Positions 1 to 9,503 of a stretch of 48,404 nucleotides of DNA are shown here, in pieces. Origin of the DNA: an uncultured Bacteroidota bacterium (GTDB taxonomy: Bacteria; Bacteroidota; Bacteroidia; Bacteroidales; UBA12481); NCBI GenBank assembly GCA_903851365.1, contig CAINOB010000056.1, forward strand, positions 1 through 48,404, in the 5' to 3' direction. The notes below the pieces were generated by a model. It saw nothing but the letters and a program-made list of their open reading frames with translations, did no database searches and had not been told where the DNA came from. A program made the translations under genes and the position numbers. The first letter of the stretch is position 1. Every line of letters starts with the position of its first letter.

Positions 1-33
1 AGAGTTGCCAACTTTTAAAAAGTTGGCAACTCT
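1..33 (-). terminator. Hairpin terminator at the sigma factor stop codon
   Basis: Bases 1-16 (agagttgccaactttt) are the exact reverse complement of bases 18-33, a perfect 16-bp stem with a single-base centre, so the real loop opens within the A/T-rich core. It begins at the stop codon of the leftward sigma gene (stop at 32-34). The T-rich core would give a bidirectional intrinsic terminator. The downstream tail lies outside the window, so the U-tract cannot be checked. Confidence 0.7.
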
Positions 34-622
34 AAGATAGTGTCAGCGTTAACTGCTTATCTTTCATCATCTTCCTCATATTGATCAATGCATAACGCAT
101 TCTCCCCAGTGCGGTATTTATGCTTACACCGGTTTGATCTGCAATTTCCTTGAAACTCAACTCACAGTAATGGCGAAGATAAACCACCTGTTTCTGGTCA
201 TCAGGAAGCAGGTCGATCAGCATTCTGACTTCCTGCATTACCTGATCCTGAACAATAGTTTCTTCAATATTCATCTCCGCAAGCTTGCGATTATTGAAAA
301 GATCCATATCGCCAGTTTCATTCGGAACGGTATTGAGAAGCTTCTGCTTACGATAATGATCGATTATCAGGTTATGGGCAATCCTGAGCACCCAGGAAAG
401 GAATTTTCCCTTATCGTAGTACCTGCCCTTATTGAGGGATTTAATAACTTTAATAAAAGTATCCTGGAAAATATCTTCAGCCAGTTGTTGATTCTTAACG
501 ATCAATAGGATATACGTATATACCCTGTTCTTATGCCGTTTGATTAATTCCTCGATACAGGTCTGGTCACCTGCTATATACTGCTCAACGAGGGCATAAT
601 CATCAAGATTATGTAAACTCAA
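32..622 (-). CDS. ECF-family RNA polymerase sigma factor
   Basis: A 196-residue extracytoplasmic-function sigma factor, which directs RNA polymerase to a specific promoter set. Sigma region 2 spans about residues 22-90, with the AEDIFQDTFIKVIKSL core-binding segment and a hydrophobic SWVLRIAHNLIIDHYR stretch. Sigma region 4 spans about 130-185, with a helix-turn-helix around ELSFKEIADQTGVSINTAL. The length is normal for the family. No anti-sigma factor gene is adjacent inside the window; the gene runs leftward and ends in a strong hairpin, so it seems monocistronic. A TAGATTTG -7 box lies about 90 bases upstream. The regulon cannot be inferred from sequence. Confidence 0.93.
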   Translation of the reverse strand: MSLHNLDDYALVEQYIAGDQTCIEELIKRHKNRVYTYILLIVKNQQLAEDIFQDTFIKVIKSLNKGRYYDKGKFLSWVLRIAHNLIIDHYRKQKLLNTVPNETGDMDLFNNRKLAEMNIEETIVQDQVMQEVRMLIDLLPDDQKQVVYLRHYCELSFKEIADQTGVSINTALGRMRYALINMRKMMKDKQLTLTLS

Positions 623-714
623 AACTACCTCCTTTTTAAGATTAACACAGAAGTAGAATTCCCTCGATAACAGTCCTCCTTTTAGTTTTGTTTAACGTTT
701 CTATAATCAGAACG

Positions 715-722
715 CAAATCTA
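715..722 (-). promoter_or_regulatory. Candidate -7 box for the sigma factor gene
   Basis: On the minus strand this reads TAGATTTG, an exact match to the Bacteroidota -7 consensus TAnnTTTG. A weak -33-like TTTC lies 22 bases upstream (745-748). It sits in the 181-base divergent gap (623-803) between the sigma gene and uvrA and implies a leader of about 85 bases. No comparably good box was seen for uvrA in that gap. Confidence 0.45.
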
Positions 723-803
723 CGAATAATATTTTACTCTGCATGAAATTTTCCGTCCTGACAAAAATGCTCTAACTTCACACCCCGAAAATTATCAAAA
801 ATC

Positions 804-3620
804 ATGCCCGAAAATAGCTCTGATGCAGAAAATAGAATTTTGATTAAAGGAGCAAGGGTCCATAATCTAAAAAACATTGATCTTTCTATACCCAGGGACA
901 AATTAATCGTCATAACCGGACTATCCGGTTCTGGCAAATCGTCCCTGGCATTCGACACTTTATACGCTGAAGGTCAGCGACGTTATGTTGAAAGTTTATC
1001 TTCATATGCTCGTCAGTTTCTGGGCCGCCTGGATAAACCGGATGTCGATCTGATCACCGGAATTCCTCCGGCAATTGCCATTGAACAAAGAGTGAATACC
1101 CGTAATCCGAGGTCAACTGTCGGAACTTCGACCGAGATTTATGACTACCTGAAACTGCTTTTCGCACGGATTGGAGAAACTTATTCTCCAATCAGCGGAA
1201 CGAAAGTAAATAAACATCAGGTTCAGGATGTAGTGCAACGGATCATGAATTTACCCGAAGGAACGCAGATTATGATCCTGGCCCCGCTCCATAAGCCAGA
1301 TGACCGGCCATTGCGAGTGCATTTGGATCTTCTGGTTCAGCAGGGTTATTCACGGATAGAAGAAAACGGGCAGATACGGAAAATATCAGAAGTGCTCGAT
1401 CCTGAATACATATTGTGTGAAACGTGTCAGTTTGATGTTCTTATCGACCGTGTATTTATCGGCGAAGAGGAGGATCTGCAGGCACGTGTCGGCGATTCAG
1501 TTGAAACTGCTTTCTTTGAAGGAAAGGGCGAATGCACTCTCAAAATTTTTCAAAACGGAGATTATCTGGAAGAACAGTATTCCAATCGTTTTGAGGCGGA
1601 TGGCATACTTTTCGAAGAGCCGAGCGTTCATCTATTCAGTTTCAATAATCCTTTGGGAGCATGCCCTGTTTGTGAGGGTTTCGGTACCACTATAGGCATT
1701 GATGAGGACCTGGTGGTGCCAAACACCAACCTTTCCATTTTTGAAGAGGCAATAGTTTGCTGGAAGGGTGAAAAGATGTCGCAGTGGAAGGACCAGCTTT
1801 TACATACTGCCCATGAGTTTGATTTCCCGATCCACCGGCCATTCTACCAGCTCACCGAACAGGAAAGGCTGCTATTGTGGACCGGAAATGAGTGGTTTAA
1901 AGGATTGCATGCCTTTTTTGCCCATCTGGAGGAAAAATCGTATAAAATTCAATATCGTGTCATGCTGGCACGATATCGGGGAAAGACAATCTGTCCGGAA
2001 TGTCTTGGTTCAAGGCTTCGCAAAGAGGCCGGTTGGGTTTTGGTCGGTGGAAAATCGATCAATGCTCTCGTAAAATCCCCTGTCGATGACCTGGTGAAAT
2101 TTTTCGACGATCTGAAATTGGACGAACATCGCGAGATTATAGCCGGACGCCTGCTGACAGAGATACGCAACCGCCTTACCTATTTATCTGAAGTCGGTCT
2201 TGGTTATCTTACACTCAACCGTACATCAAACTCGCTTTCGGGCGGAGAGTCGCAAAGGATAAACCTTGCCGGATCGCTTGGAAGCAGCCTGGTAGGTTCA
2301 TTGTATATACTTGATGAACCCAGTATCGGACTCCATCCCCGGGATACCGGTAGATTAATCAAGGTGCTGAAACGATTACGCGACCTCGGAAACACCGTCA
2401 TGGTAGTTGAACATGACGAAGAAATTATAAAATCAGCCGATTACCTGATCGATATTGGTCCCGGGGCAGGCAGATTTGGCGGCGAAGTTATTTTCCAGGG
2501 AACACAAAAGGAACTCAAGACCCAGACGACCAGCCTGACTGCAAAATATCTCGATGGTACGGAGAAGATAGCCGTACCTCCGACGCGCAGAAAATGGAAC
2601 AATTTTGTGGAGCTGAAGGGAGCAGGCGAGAATAACCTTAAGGCAATCAATGTTATATTTCCTTTGGAGATTATGACAGTCGTCACGGGTGTCAGTGGCT
2701 CAGGGAAATCAACTCTGGTGAATAAAACCCTGTATTCTGTATTAAATAAGCGGATCAATGGAACCGGCGAAAGAACAGGGCGATACGGCACCCTCACAGG
2801 TGATCTTCAGCGTATAACCCAAGTCGAGCTAATTGACCAGAATCCTATCGGGAAGAGTTCAAGATCAAACCCTGTAACCTATATTAAAGCTTGGGACGAA
2901 GTTCGCAAGCTGATGGCTGGCCTACCGCTTTCGGAAATGAACGGATACAAAGCTTCCCATTTCTCCTTTAATGTTGAGGGCGGACGGTGCGAGGAATGCC
3001 AGGGTGAGGGCATGATAAAGGTTGAAATGCAGTTTATGGCAGATGTTTACCTCACCTGCGAACATTGCCATGGAACCCGTTTTAAGGAAGATATCCTTGA
3101 AGTTAAGTATGCCGGCAAAAACGTTCACGACATGCTTGAGATGTCGGTAAGCGAATCGCTTGAATTCTTTAATGAACAAAAAGACAGTACAGCGAAAAAA
3201 ATCAAACAGAAACTCCAGCCTTTGGCGGATGTCGGTCTGGGATATGTTAAGCTTGGTCAATCCTCATCCACCCTTTCGGGAGGAGAAAGTCAGCGCATCA
3301 AGCTTGCTTCATTCCTGACTCGCGGTCATGATGCCGGCCATACCCTGTTTATTTTTGACGAACCCACCACAGGCCTGCATTTTGATGATATCAAGACCTT
3401 GCTGAAAGCGTTCGAAGCTTTACTCGACCGGGGACATACCCTCATTATTATTGAACACAATCCTGATGTAATCAAGAATGCCGACTGGATCATAGACCTC
3501 GGGCCTGAAGGCGGAATTGATGGTGGAAACCTCGTATTTGCCGGGACTCCTGAAGACCTGGTTAAATGCAAAGAATCACATACAGCTAAATATATAATCG
3601 AAAAACTGAAGAACCGATGA
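804..3620 (+). CDS. uvrA: Excinuclease ABC subunit A (UvrA)
   Basis: A 938-residue ABC-type ATPase that, with UvrB, recognises bulky DNA lesions in nucleotide excision repair. The first Walker A motif is GLSGSGKSS (about residues 39-47), the first signature LSGGESQR lies near residue 475, the second Walker [10 protein letters not shown] lies near 630, and a second [12 protein letters not shown] lies in the C-terminal half. Zinc-binding cysteine pairs are seen as CPEC, CEEC and CEHC. The first zinc site seems half empty: the segment before [14 protein letters not shown] reads [11 protein letters not shown], with no CxxC. This may be a lineage trait, or the protein may be a second UvrA paralogue. 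The gene overlaps the next one by four bases (ATGA), so the two are probably translated together. Confidence 0.96.
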   Translation: MPENSSDAENRILIKGARVHNLKNIDLSIPRDKLIVITGLSGSGKSSLAFDTLYAEGQRRYVESLSSYARQFLGRLDKPDVDLITGIPPAIAIEQRVNTRNPRSTVGTSTEIYDYLKLLFARIGETYSPISGTKVNKHQVQDVVQRIMNLPEGTQIMILAPLHKPDDRPLRVHLDLLVQQGYSRIEENGQIRKISEVLDPEYILCETCQFDVLIDRVFIGEEEDLQARVGDSVETAFFEGKGECTLKIFQNGDYLEEQYSNRFEADGILFEEPSVHLFSFNNPLGACPVCEGFGTTIGIDEDLVVPNTNLSIFEEAIVCWKGEKMSQWKDQLLHTAHEFDFPIHRPFYQLTEQERLLLWTGNEWFKGLHAFFAHLEEKSYKIQYRVMLARYRGKTICPECLGSRLRKEAGWVLVGGKSINALVKSPVDDLVKFFDDLKLDEHREIIAGRLLTEIRNRLTYLSEVGLGYLTLNRTSNSLSGGESQRINLAGSLGSSLVGSLYILDEPSIGLHPRDTGRLIKVLKRLRDLGNTVMVVEHDEEIIKSADYLIDIGPGAGRFGGEVIFQGTQKELKTQTTSLTAKYLDGTEKIAVPPTRRKWNNFVELKGAGENNLKAINVIFPLEIMTVVTGVSGSGKSTLVNKTLYSVLNKRINGTGERTGRYGTLTGDLQRITQVELIDQNPIGKSSRSNPVTYIKAWDEVRKLMAGLPLSEMNGYKASHFSFNVEGGRCEECQGEGMIKVEMQFMADVYLTCEHCHGTRFKEDILEVKYAGKNVHDMLEMSVSESLEFFNEQKDSTAKKIKQKLQPLADVGLGYVKLGQSSSTLSGGESQRIKLASFLTRGHDAGHTLFIFDEPTTGLHFDDIKTLLKAFEALLDRGHTLIIIEHNPDVIKNADWIIDLGPEGGIDGGNLVFAGTPEDLVKCKESHTAKYIIEKLKNR

Positions 3621-4156
3621 CGCCGGGAAAACCATCCATTACTTCGACTGAACTCATCAGACAATTGGAATCGAAAGATCATACCCTGGTATTAAAAGCA
3701 TTGCGAAAATTAGAAAAGGCAGGAAACGTTAAAGACCTGCCAGCAATTATCCGGGTTATGTCGACAGTTACAGATCCTGAACTGCTGAACGATTTCACAC
3801 AGTTTCTTTCTAATATCCGATCAAAAGAAGCGCCCGCAATTCTGGCAAAATCATTAGAGAATCCGGCATATTCAAAAATCCGAGCAGAACTTGTACGCTC
3901 CTGTTGGGAGTCACAACTCGACTATTCACCTCATCTCATGATATTTGCGATGATGTTCATTGCCGGTGATTATTTGCTGGCATTGGAATCTTTCACAGTG
4001 ATAGAAAATACCTGCATGGAACGTCGGGTAAACCAAAAACAATTAACCGATATATCGATACTTGTAAAAAACACCCTTCCTGATCAACCGGAAACGAAAC
4101 AGAGGCTGGTTAAAGAATTAATTCTGGTACTGGAATCTTTTCTGGATAAAGATTAA
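3617..4156 (+). CDS. HEAT-repeat-like protein
   Basis: A 179-residue, largely helical soluble protein without signal peptide or membrane segment. Residues about 8-90 look like two to three degenerate HEAT repeats, for example HTLVLKALRKLEKAGNVKDLPAIIRVM followed by DPELLNDFTQFLSNIR. Such repeats are usually protein-binding scaffolds. The ATG overlaps the uvrA stop codon (ATGA), implying translational coupling, but a role in DNA repair is only inferred from that. Its stop codon overlaps that of the convergent YggS gene by four bases. I do not recognise a named family. Confidence 0.75.
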   Translation: MTPGKPSITSTELIRQLESKDHTLVLKALRKLEKAGNVKDLPAIIRVMSTVTDPELLNDFTQFLSNIRSKEAPAILAKSLENPAYSKIRAELVRSCWESQLDYSPHLMIFAMMFIAGDYLLALESFTVIENTCMERRVNQKQLTDISILVKNTLPDQPETKQRLVKELILVLESFLDKD

Positions 4157-4821
4157 TATCGCGACCCGAAAATCTTTGTCCCGATTCGTACGAGTGTACT
4201 ACCCTCCTCTATCGCAATCGAATAGTCGCCCGACATACCGATTGACAATTCATTAAATGAGTCCTGGTCATTAAAAAAGTCATTCCGGATGTTATCAAAC
4301 AGAACCTTTAATCCTCTAAACTCCTGTCTGACTAAATTGTAATCATCCGAAAATGAGGCCATTCCCATTAACCCCCTAATCCTCACACCAGGTAGAGGGC
4401 TTTTTCGAATAACAGTAAGAAGGTCAGATAGTTCGACTTGATCCAAACCGAATTTTGTCTCTTCAGTGGCTATAAATATCTGGAGCAGACAATCAATTAT
4501 CCTTCTATTTTTTACGGCCTGTTCGGAAACCTCAATCAATAGTTTCAGACTGTCAATTGAGTGTATCATTGAGATAAACGGAGCAATAAGCTTAACCTTA
4601 TTTGTTTGGAGGTGACCGATCATATGCCATTCGATATCTGATGGCAGGAGAGGCTGTTTTGCAAGAATTTCCTGAACACGGTTCTCTCCAAAAATTCGCT
4701 GACCCGCCTGATAAGCTTCCAATAATGCTTCAGCCGGATGATTCTTCGAGACAGCAACTAACTTTACCTGCGCGCCAAGGTCATGGCGGACTTCATTGAG
4801 ATTTTGTTTGATACTGCTCAT
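4153..4821 (-). CDS. YggS/PROSC-family pyridoxal phosphate homeostasis protein
   Basis: A 222-residue single-domain PLP-binding protein with the alanine-racemase-type barrel fold. The PLP lysine is in VKLVAVSKNHP (about residue 26). Family motifs FGENRVQE, WHMIGHLQTNK, RGLMGMAS and ELSIGMSGDYSIAIEEGST are all present, as is the terminal VRIGTKIFGSR. Members bind PLP and buffer vitamin B6 and amino acid pools without a proven catalytic reaction. The gene lies 12 bases downstream of the thioesterase gene on the same strand, probably one transcript. Confidence 0.93.
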   Translation of the reverse strand: MSSIKQNLNEVRHDLGAQVKLVAVSKNHPAEALLEAYQAGQRIFGENRVQEILAKQPLLPSDIEWHMIGHLQTNKVKLIAPFISMIHSIDSLKLLIEVSEQAVKNRRIIDCLLQIFIATEETKFGLDQVELSDLLTVIRKSPLPGVRIRGLMGMASFSDDYNLVRQEFRGLKVLFDNIRNDFFNDQDSFNELSIGMSGDYSIAIEEGSTLVRIGTKIFGSRY

Positions 4822-4833
4822 TTCCTGGAGGGT

Positions 4834-5634
4834 TTATTCAAAGGTGATTCTGGCGGCAAAAGCCTGTCTGTTATCTTCCTTAATCCGGATAAATCCATCA
4901 TAAACATTATCATTCTTGGATTGGACCGGAACCAGGATTTGAAGTTTATCCATGTGCATGACTTCGGAAATAAAGTTCACCTCCACCTCCCTGATTCTGC
5001 GAGTTAAAAGCATTTCAACCGGAAGAGTATTAATCACCCATTCAATATACCGGCTATTATTAACATGGTTATTCATATCCAGATGACCGTATTCAGCGGT
5101 CAGCTCCTGAGCAGTTACCAGTTCGTCGGGCCGATTTATCCTGACAGGCTTATCAGGAATTGCGTGATATTTTGATAATGCGCTGGTATCATTTCCTAAA
5201 ATACCCAGCCGCACCGGTCTGCGAGTTGCAAGGTCAAGTATAGTCCATGCTGTGGAACCAGCCATCAGTACATTTCGCTTGCTATCCATAATTTGAAAAT
5301 CACGATAGGCGATAATACCCTCAGCGAGCTTTGGCCAGGTTCTCAGAATAATATCCTCACCCCATGAAGGCTGTCGTTCTATTACCATCCGGGCCCTAAT
5401 CAGAACCCACGCCTGGTTTCTGCTGGTCAATTCCTCATAGCCCCACCCCCGACGGGTAGCATCGCGGCCGGCTGCATCGCCAAGTATGCCGAATGCAGCT
5501 GGGATACTCAGTCTTTTCATAGGATCGAGCAGGAATGAAAAAACAGGGTAACTCTCCTCGTAAATCGGTAGGAAAGAATCCGGTAGGTTATCGGTAATCA
5601 TCAATTTCAAATCACGTGGTGAAAAAGTGATCAA
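4834..5634 (-). CDS. Acyl-ACP thioesterase (FatA/FatB type)
   Basis: A 266-residue double hot-dog thioesterase predicted to release fatty acids from acyl carrier protein. The first hot-dog domain covers about residues 25-150 (GDAAGRDATRRGWGYEEL, WVLIRARMVIERQP, then AYRDFQIMDSKRNVLMAGSTAWTILD split by R/K residues). The second covers about 165-266 and carries the family motif HLDMNNHVNNSRYIEW, containing the catalytic Asn/His region. Start choice is uncertain: Met12 (5601) is an alternative that removes a non-conserved leader. Only 26 bases separate it from the divergent AlbA_2 gene, so promoters must overlap or lie inside genes. Confidence 0.88.
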   Translation of the reverse strand: MITFSPRDLKLMITDNLPDSFLPIYEESYPVFSFLLDPMKRLSIPAAFGILGDAAGRDATRRGWGYEELTSRNQAWVLIRARMVIERQPSWGEDIILRTWPKLAEGIIAYRDFQIMDSKRNVLMAGSTAWTILDLATRRPVRLGILGNDTSALSKYHAIPDKPVRINRPDELVTAQELTAEYGHLDMNNHVNNSRYIEWVINTLPVEMLLTRRIREVEVNFISEVMHMDKLQILVPVQSKNDNVYDGFIRIKEDNRQAFAARITFE

Positions 5635-5660
5635 TTTTAAACATTTTTGCCGAGGAATAC

Positions 5661-6293
5661 ATGAAGAAGATCTCCTACATACAAGCTTTGATCAATGAAG
5701 GCGAGCATCAGCAGCAGGACTTCAAATTTGGCATAACAGATTCCAGAAAGATTGCCCGTTCGCTGGCATCATTTGCAAATACCGATGGAGGCCGTTTGCT
5801 GATAGGTGTCAAGGACAACGGAATAATTGCCGGAGTTCGTTCGGAAGAAGAATATTATATGATCGAATCGGCCGCTCAGCTCTACTCGAAACCTGAAATC
5901 CGATTTGAATCCAAGGTGTGGAAGGAGGAAGGAAAAACCGTTTTGGAAGTATGGGTTCCACCCAGTCCGCTGCGCCCGCATTTTGTTAAGGAGGAAGGCG
6001 GAATCTGGCAAGCTTATGTACGATCCAAAGATGAGAATATCCAGGCAGATGAGGTACTTATTGCGGTATGGCAAAAAATGAAACAAAAAAAAGGCGCCCT
6101 GATCCGCTATACTAAAATTGAGGAAGAGTTGTTCAGGCTCTTCCAGACCAAAGAGGTTATCACCTTAAGTGACTTCAGAAAAGGCGCAAGAATATCATCC
6201 AGGGAGGCAATTGAGACCCTTGCAAACCTTATCGTTCTCCGTGTAATAGACCAGGTCGTTGCATCTCCCGAATCATTTTTTCGTCCAGCTTGA
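5661..6293 (+). CDS. AlbA_2 (Schlafen-type) domain protein
   Basis: A 210-residue protein. Residues about 10-130 match the AlbA_2 putative nucleic-acid-binding domain, with the characteristic opening EGEHQQQDFKF, then ARSLASFANTDGGRLLIGV and the turn GGIWQAYVRSKD. The remaining C-terminal part (about 150-210) looks like a small winged-helix region (VITLSDFRKGARISSREAIETLANL). These proteins are often annotated as ATP-binding or transcriptional regulators, but biochemical roles are poorly defined. It is divergent from the thioesterase gene and 43 bases upstream of the dihydroorotate dehydrogenase-like gene on the same strand. Confidence 0.85.
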   Translation: MKKISYIQALINEGEHQQQDFKFGITDSRKIARSLASFANTDGGRLLIGVKDNGIIAGVRSEEEYYMIESAAQLYSKPEIRFESKVWKEEGKTVLEVWVPPSPLRPHFVKEEGGIWQAYVRSKDENIQADEVLIAVWQKMKQKKGALIRYTKIEEELFRLFQTKEVITLSDFRKGARISSREAIETLANLIVLRVIDQVVASPESFFRPA

Positions 6294-6336
6294 ACCATTT
6301 TAATTTATTGTTGTTTCTATAGAGAAACAGAATAAA

Positions 6337-7347
6337 ATGAGCAAGCTTAGTACACATTATCTGGGACTGGAACTAAAAAGTCCGGTTGTAGTCGGGGCAT
6401 GCGATCTTACAGAAAATCCGGCCAATCTAAAAAAGATTGAAAAGGCAGGCGCAGGCGCCGTAGTTTACAAATCTATTTTTGAGGAACAGATCCAACTTGA
6501 GGATGCCAGACTTTCAAATATTCTGGAATCCTACAATGAAAGAAATGCTGAAATGACCCAGGTCTTTCCGGGAACAACCTATACCGGGCCTGAGGAATTT
6601 CTGGAAAAATTGAAACGGGTAAAACAGAAACTGAGCATTCCTGTTATCGGTAGTCTGAATGCAGTTTACCCGGAAACCTGGGTTAAATATGCCCAGGGTA
6701 TTGCGCAAACCGGTGTTGATGGGTTGGAACTTAATTTCTATAATGTGCCCTATTCATTTGAAAAATCAGGGGCAGAGATTGAAGCCGAGCAAATTGCTAT
6801 TGCTGAAAAAGTTGTTCAGTCTGTTAAGATCCCAGTCAGCGTAAAGCTGAGTCCCTACTATACGAACCCCCTCCATTTCATTAGCCAGCTCGAGAAAGCC
6901 GGGATAAAGGGGGTTGTTTTATTTAATCGTTTATTTCAGCCGGATGTTGATTTGGATACGATAAGGCACAGCTCTCCATGGAACCTGAGTCATGAAAAAG
7001 AATACCGGTTATCATTGAGATACAGTGGACTTTTATTTGGCAAGAGCAAAGGCGATATCATTGCTAGTCAGGGTATTATGGATGGCGATGACCTTATTCG
7101 GCTTCTTCTTGTTGGTGCTAGCGCCGTACAGGTTGTCAGCACTTTATATAAAAACGGCATTGACCGGATCGAGGAGATGAACAACAATCTTCAGGTATGG
7201 ATGAAGTTCCATAACTTTTCAGAAATCAATGATTTTCGTGGCAAACTTAGTTGTAAGAATACAGCCAATCCGATTGTATACAAGCGGGCCCAGTATATCG
7301 ATATGATGCTAAACTCCAATAAGATGTTTAACGTAAGCGAAAGATAA
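6337..7347 (+). CDS. Dihydroorotate dehydrogenase-like protein
   Basis: A 336-residue TIM-barrel flavoprotein related to class 1 dihydroorotate dehydrogenases. The N-terminus STHYLGLELKSPVVVGACDLTE, the FMN/substrate-region lysine in AVVYKSIFEE, and the C-terminal DGDDLIRLLLVGASAVQVVSTLY are family features. The active-site loop is not the usual dihydroorotate-binding one (GLELNFYNVP replaces a typical LNxSCPN), so pyrimidine synthesis should not be assumed; the true substrate is unknown. Its last 20 bases overlap the convergent response-regulator gene. Confidence 0.86.
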   Translation: MSKLSTHYLGLELKSPVVVGACDLTENPANLKKIEKAGAGAVVYKSIFEEQIQLEDARLSNILESYNERNAEMTQVFPGTTYTGPEEFLEKLKRVKQKLSIPVIGSLNAVYPETWVKYAQGIAQTGVDGLELNFYNVPYSFEKSGAEIEAEQIAIAEKVVQSVKIPVSVKLSPYYTNPLHFISQLEKAGIKGVVLFNRLFQPDVDLDTIRHSSPWNLSHEKEYRLSLRYSGLLFGKSKGDIIASQGIMDGDDLIRLLLVGASAVQVVSTLYKNGIDRIEEMNNNLQVWMKFHNFSEINDFRGKLSCKNTANPIVYKRAQYIDMMLNSNKMFNVSER

Positions 7348-8011
7348 AACCAGTGCCCCTGACGGTTTCGATGGAAACTGAATCTTCAGATACAAGATAT
7401 TTTCTCAGGCGGCTGACGAAAACGTCCATACTTCTGCCAAGAAAGTAGTCATTTTCACCCCAAACTTCTGTCAGGATTTCTTCTCGTTTTACGAGCTTAT
7501 TCTCATGCTGGAGCAAGTATCTTAACAGCATTGCTTCCTTGAGCGTGAGTTTATGGTTACCCTCCGGAGTTTTTAATTCGAGCTCCTGAAAATTAAAATT
7601 GATTGTACCGATCCTGAATTCGTTGGATTCCTGAACTGCAGCCCCTGTCCTTTTCAGGATGTTGTTAATCCGAAGGACTAATTCATCAACCTCAAATGGC
7701 TTGGTGATATAATCATCTGCTCCGATTTTGAGACCGCGTATCCTATCCTCTTTCAAGCTTTTAGCGGTAAGGAAGATGAAAGGAATATCAGAATTATTTT
7801 TTGATATCTTTTCAGCCAACTCAAAACCATCCATTTTTGGCATCATGACATCCAGAATACAAATTGTTGGCAAAACTTTTTGAAAATGTTCCCAGGCTTC
7901 CTCGCCATCACGTGCCAACGCGACAACAAATCCCTGCATTTCCAGATATTGGGCCAGGATGTTTCCGAGGTCCGGATCATCTTCAGCCAGGAGAATTCTG
8001 ATTTTTTCCAT
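7328..8011 (-). CDS. OmpR/PhoB-family response regulator
   Basis: A 227-residue transcription factor. The receiver spans residues 1-120 with the acidic pair in LLAEDDPD, phospho-acceptor Asp54 (ICILDVMMP), a threonine in IFLTAKS and the lysine in YITKPFE. A winged-helix DNA-binding domain follows (about 130-225), including LTLKEAMLLRYLLQHENKLVKREEIL and a terminal VRGTGFIFRL hairpin. It overlaps its partner kinase gene by 29 bases and is translated second. The 11-bp phased CATTAAC repeats upstream of the kinase fit the direct-repeat binding mode of this family. Confidence 0.96.
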   Translation of the reverse strand: MEKIRILLAEDDPDLGNILAQYLEMQGFVVALARDGEEAWEHFQKVLPTICILDVMMPKMDGFELAEKISKNNSDIPFIFLTAKSLKEDRIRGLKIGADDYITKPFEVDELVLRINNILKRTGAAVQESNEFRIGTINFNFQELELKTPEGNHKLTLKEAMLLRYLLQHENKLVKREEILTEVWGENDYFLGRSMDVFVSRLRKYLVSEDSVSIETVRGTGFIFRLR

Positions 8012-9380
8012 TTACAGGCAAAATAATTGTGAATGTACTTCCTTTTCCGGGCCGGCTTGACACCTCGATTGTTCCGTTATGAGCTTCAATGATTTGCTTT
8101 ACGTAGAACAAGCCAAGACCCAGGCCTTTAACCTTATGAACATTTCCCGTAGAAACCCTATAAAACTTGTCGAAGATATGTTTCTGATCTTCCTTACCAA
8201 TTCCTATTCCATTATCCGACACCGAAATCCGGAGACGATCATCGCAACTCACCTCAAAAATAATCTCTGGTTCCTTGTCGTTGTATTTTACTGCATTGAT
8301 CAGGAGATTGTGAAGGGCAATTGTCATTTGTGACTCATCCAACACTGCGGTGCCAATGCCAAAGGAGAACTTTTCAATAAGATTGCAGGCCTTTTCCTTG
8401 CATTCCCATCGGAAAGCCTCAGCTATCCCTGAAAAGAAGGGCTCCAGTTCAATCGGTTGCCGGTTAAGTGAAAACTGATTTCGCTCCCACATGCTGATCT
8501 CCAGAAGGTGATTAATCTGCTGGGTTAACTGTTTGTTTTGCCTCCTTATCACAGAAACCGTTTCCTTTGTTTTTGAGCGATCATCAAGAATTGAATCATT
8601 CTCCAGCGTTCTTGTGGCGATAGAAATAGTGGATAATGGTGTTTTCAATTCATGAGTCATGTTATTGATAAAGTCGGTTTTCAGTTGCGATAACCTCCTC
8701 TCTTCCATAAGATTCCGCATAGTAATCATAAACACAAAGCATACCGCTGCAAGAGCCAGTAAGGCGATTAAGAAACTACCGGTTATTTCCCTGAGAACCA
8801 ACTCCTTCTTATTATCAAAATCGATATAATAATCAATCCCGATCTGAAAATTATTCCCGTAATATGTATAATGGGTTATCGGAACCTGGTTGGGTTTAAC
8901 ATTTAATGTATCCGGATACAACCAGGAGGAGTCGCGAATATGATCGAAAATGTGAATTATCTTATCATTGTTTAACAGAGCCAGGTTACTGATAACATAG
9001 ACAGATCGAAAACCCGGTTCCATTTTCATTTTCTTCAGATATACTCTCAGCAGGCTGTCGACCACCTGTTTCTGAACGAGTGTTTTCTGAAAGTTTGCCA
9101 GAACAATTTCCTTAAACTTCAGGGTATCCGGAAGTATTGACTCATAAAATGGTATGGCTTTTATTGATTGCAGCTCCAGGCTATAATAAGCAGGATTGAG
9201 CCCAACCTGCCGCCCACGATTTTCCATATAGGAAAGCCCTTTCTGCAAAACCTCACGATAGCGGTAGTCGAACTTCTCCGTTTCAAGCCTGTAAATCCGG
9301 GTCACCAGTACGATCTCAATAGCAACTACTAAGAGTATGGCCAGAGAGGACAGTATAATTATTGAGATGCTCTTTTTCAT
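7983..9380 (-). CDS. Membrane sensor histidine kinase
   Basis: A 465-residue sensor kinase. A membrane segment at about residues 5-28 and another at about 200-222 enclose a roughly 170-residue periplasmic domain with no recognisable ligand-binding family. The cytoplasmic part has HisKA (FINNMTHELKTPLS, with the phospho-acceptor His) and HATPase_c with N box ALHNLLINAVKYND, G1 box SVSDNGIGI and G2 box GLGLGLFYVKQI. There is no obvious HAMP domain between TM2 and HisKA. It is the first gene of the pair, divergent from a secreted protein gene that may be its main target. Confidence 0.95.
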   Translation of the reverse strand: MKKSISIIILSSLAILLVVAIEIVLVTRIYRLETEKFDYRYREVLQKGLSYMENRGRQVGLNPAYYSLELQSIKAIPFYESILPDTLKFKEIVLANFQKTLVQKQVVDSLLRVYLKKMKMEPGFRSVYVISNLALLNNDKIIHIFDHIRDSSWLYPDTLNVKPNQVPITHYTYYGNNFQIGIDYYIDFDNKKELVLREITGSFLIALLALAAVCFVFMITMRNLMEERRLSQLKTDFINNMTHELKTPLSTISIATRTLENDSILDDRSKTKETVSVIRRQNKQLTQQINHLLEISMWERNQFSLNRQPIELEPFFSGIAEAFRWECKEKACNLIEKFSFGIGTAVLDESQMTIALHNLLINAVKYNDKEPEIIFEVSCDDRLRISVSDNGIGIGKEDQKHIFDKFYRVSTGNVHKVKGLGLGLFYVKQIIEAHNGTIEVSSRPGKGSTFTIILPVNGKNQNSPG

Positions 9381-9421
9381 TTTCAGGAATAAAAGTAATG
9401 GAAATTCCGACTAAAAGCAGG

Positions 9422-9450
9422 CATTAACACCACATTAACCCGGCATTAAC
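9422..9450 (+). promoter_or_regulatory. Three CATTAAC direct repeats at 11-bp spacing (likely OmpR/PhoB-type operator)
   Basis: CATTAAC occurs at 9422-9428, 9433-9439 and 9444-9450, each followed by a different four-base spacer (ACCA, CCGG, GCTA). Exact 7+4 spacing on one face of the helix is the classic layout of PhoB/OmpR-family sites. The last repeat ends 22 bases before a -7 box (9473-9480), so the array occupies the -33 region, where no TTG is present. The adjacent regulator of that family is the natural candidate. Confidence 0.65.
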
Positions 9451-9472
9451 GCTATGTACAACAGGCTCGTCG

Positions 9473-9480
9473 TAAATTTG
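9473..9480 (+). promoter_or_regulatory. -7 box of the secreted-protein gene
   Basis: TAAATTTG matches the Bacteroidota TAnnTTTG box exactly, with the ATG 24 bases further on. No -33 TTG is found about 20 bases upstream; the phased repeats lie there instead, which suggests an activator-dependent promoter. Confidence 0.55.
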
Positions 9481-9503
9481 ATTCGAATTAAAAAGATAAC
9501 ATC

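Noticed and set aside
6337-7347. Assigning this gene as pyrD
   Set aside because: The dihydroorotate-binding loop is not the usual one, so a specific pyrimidine role is not supported.
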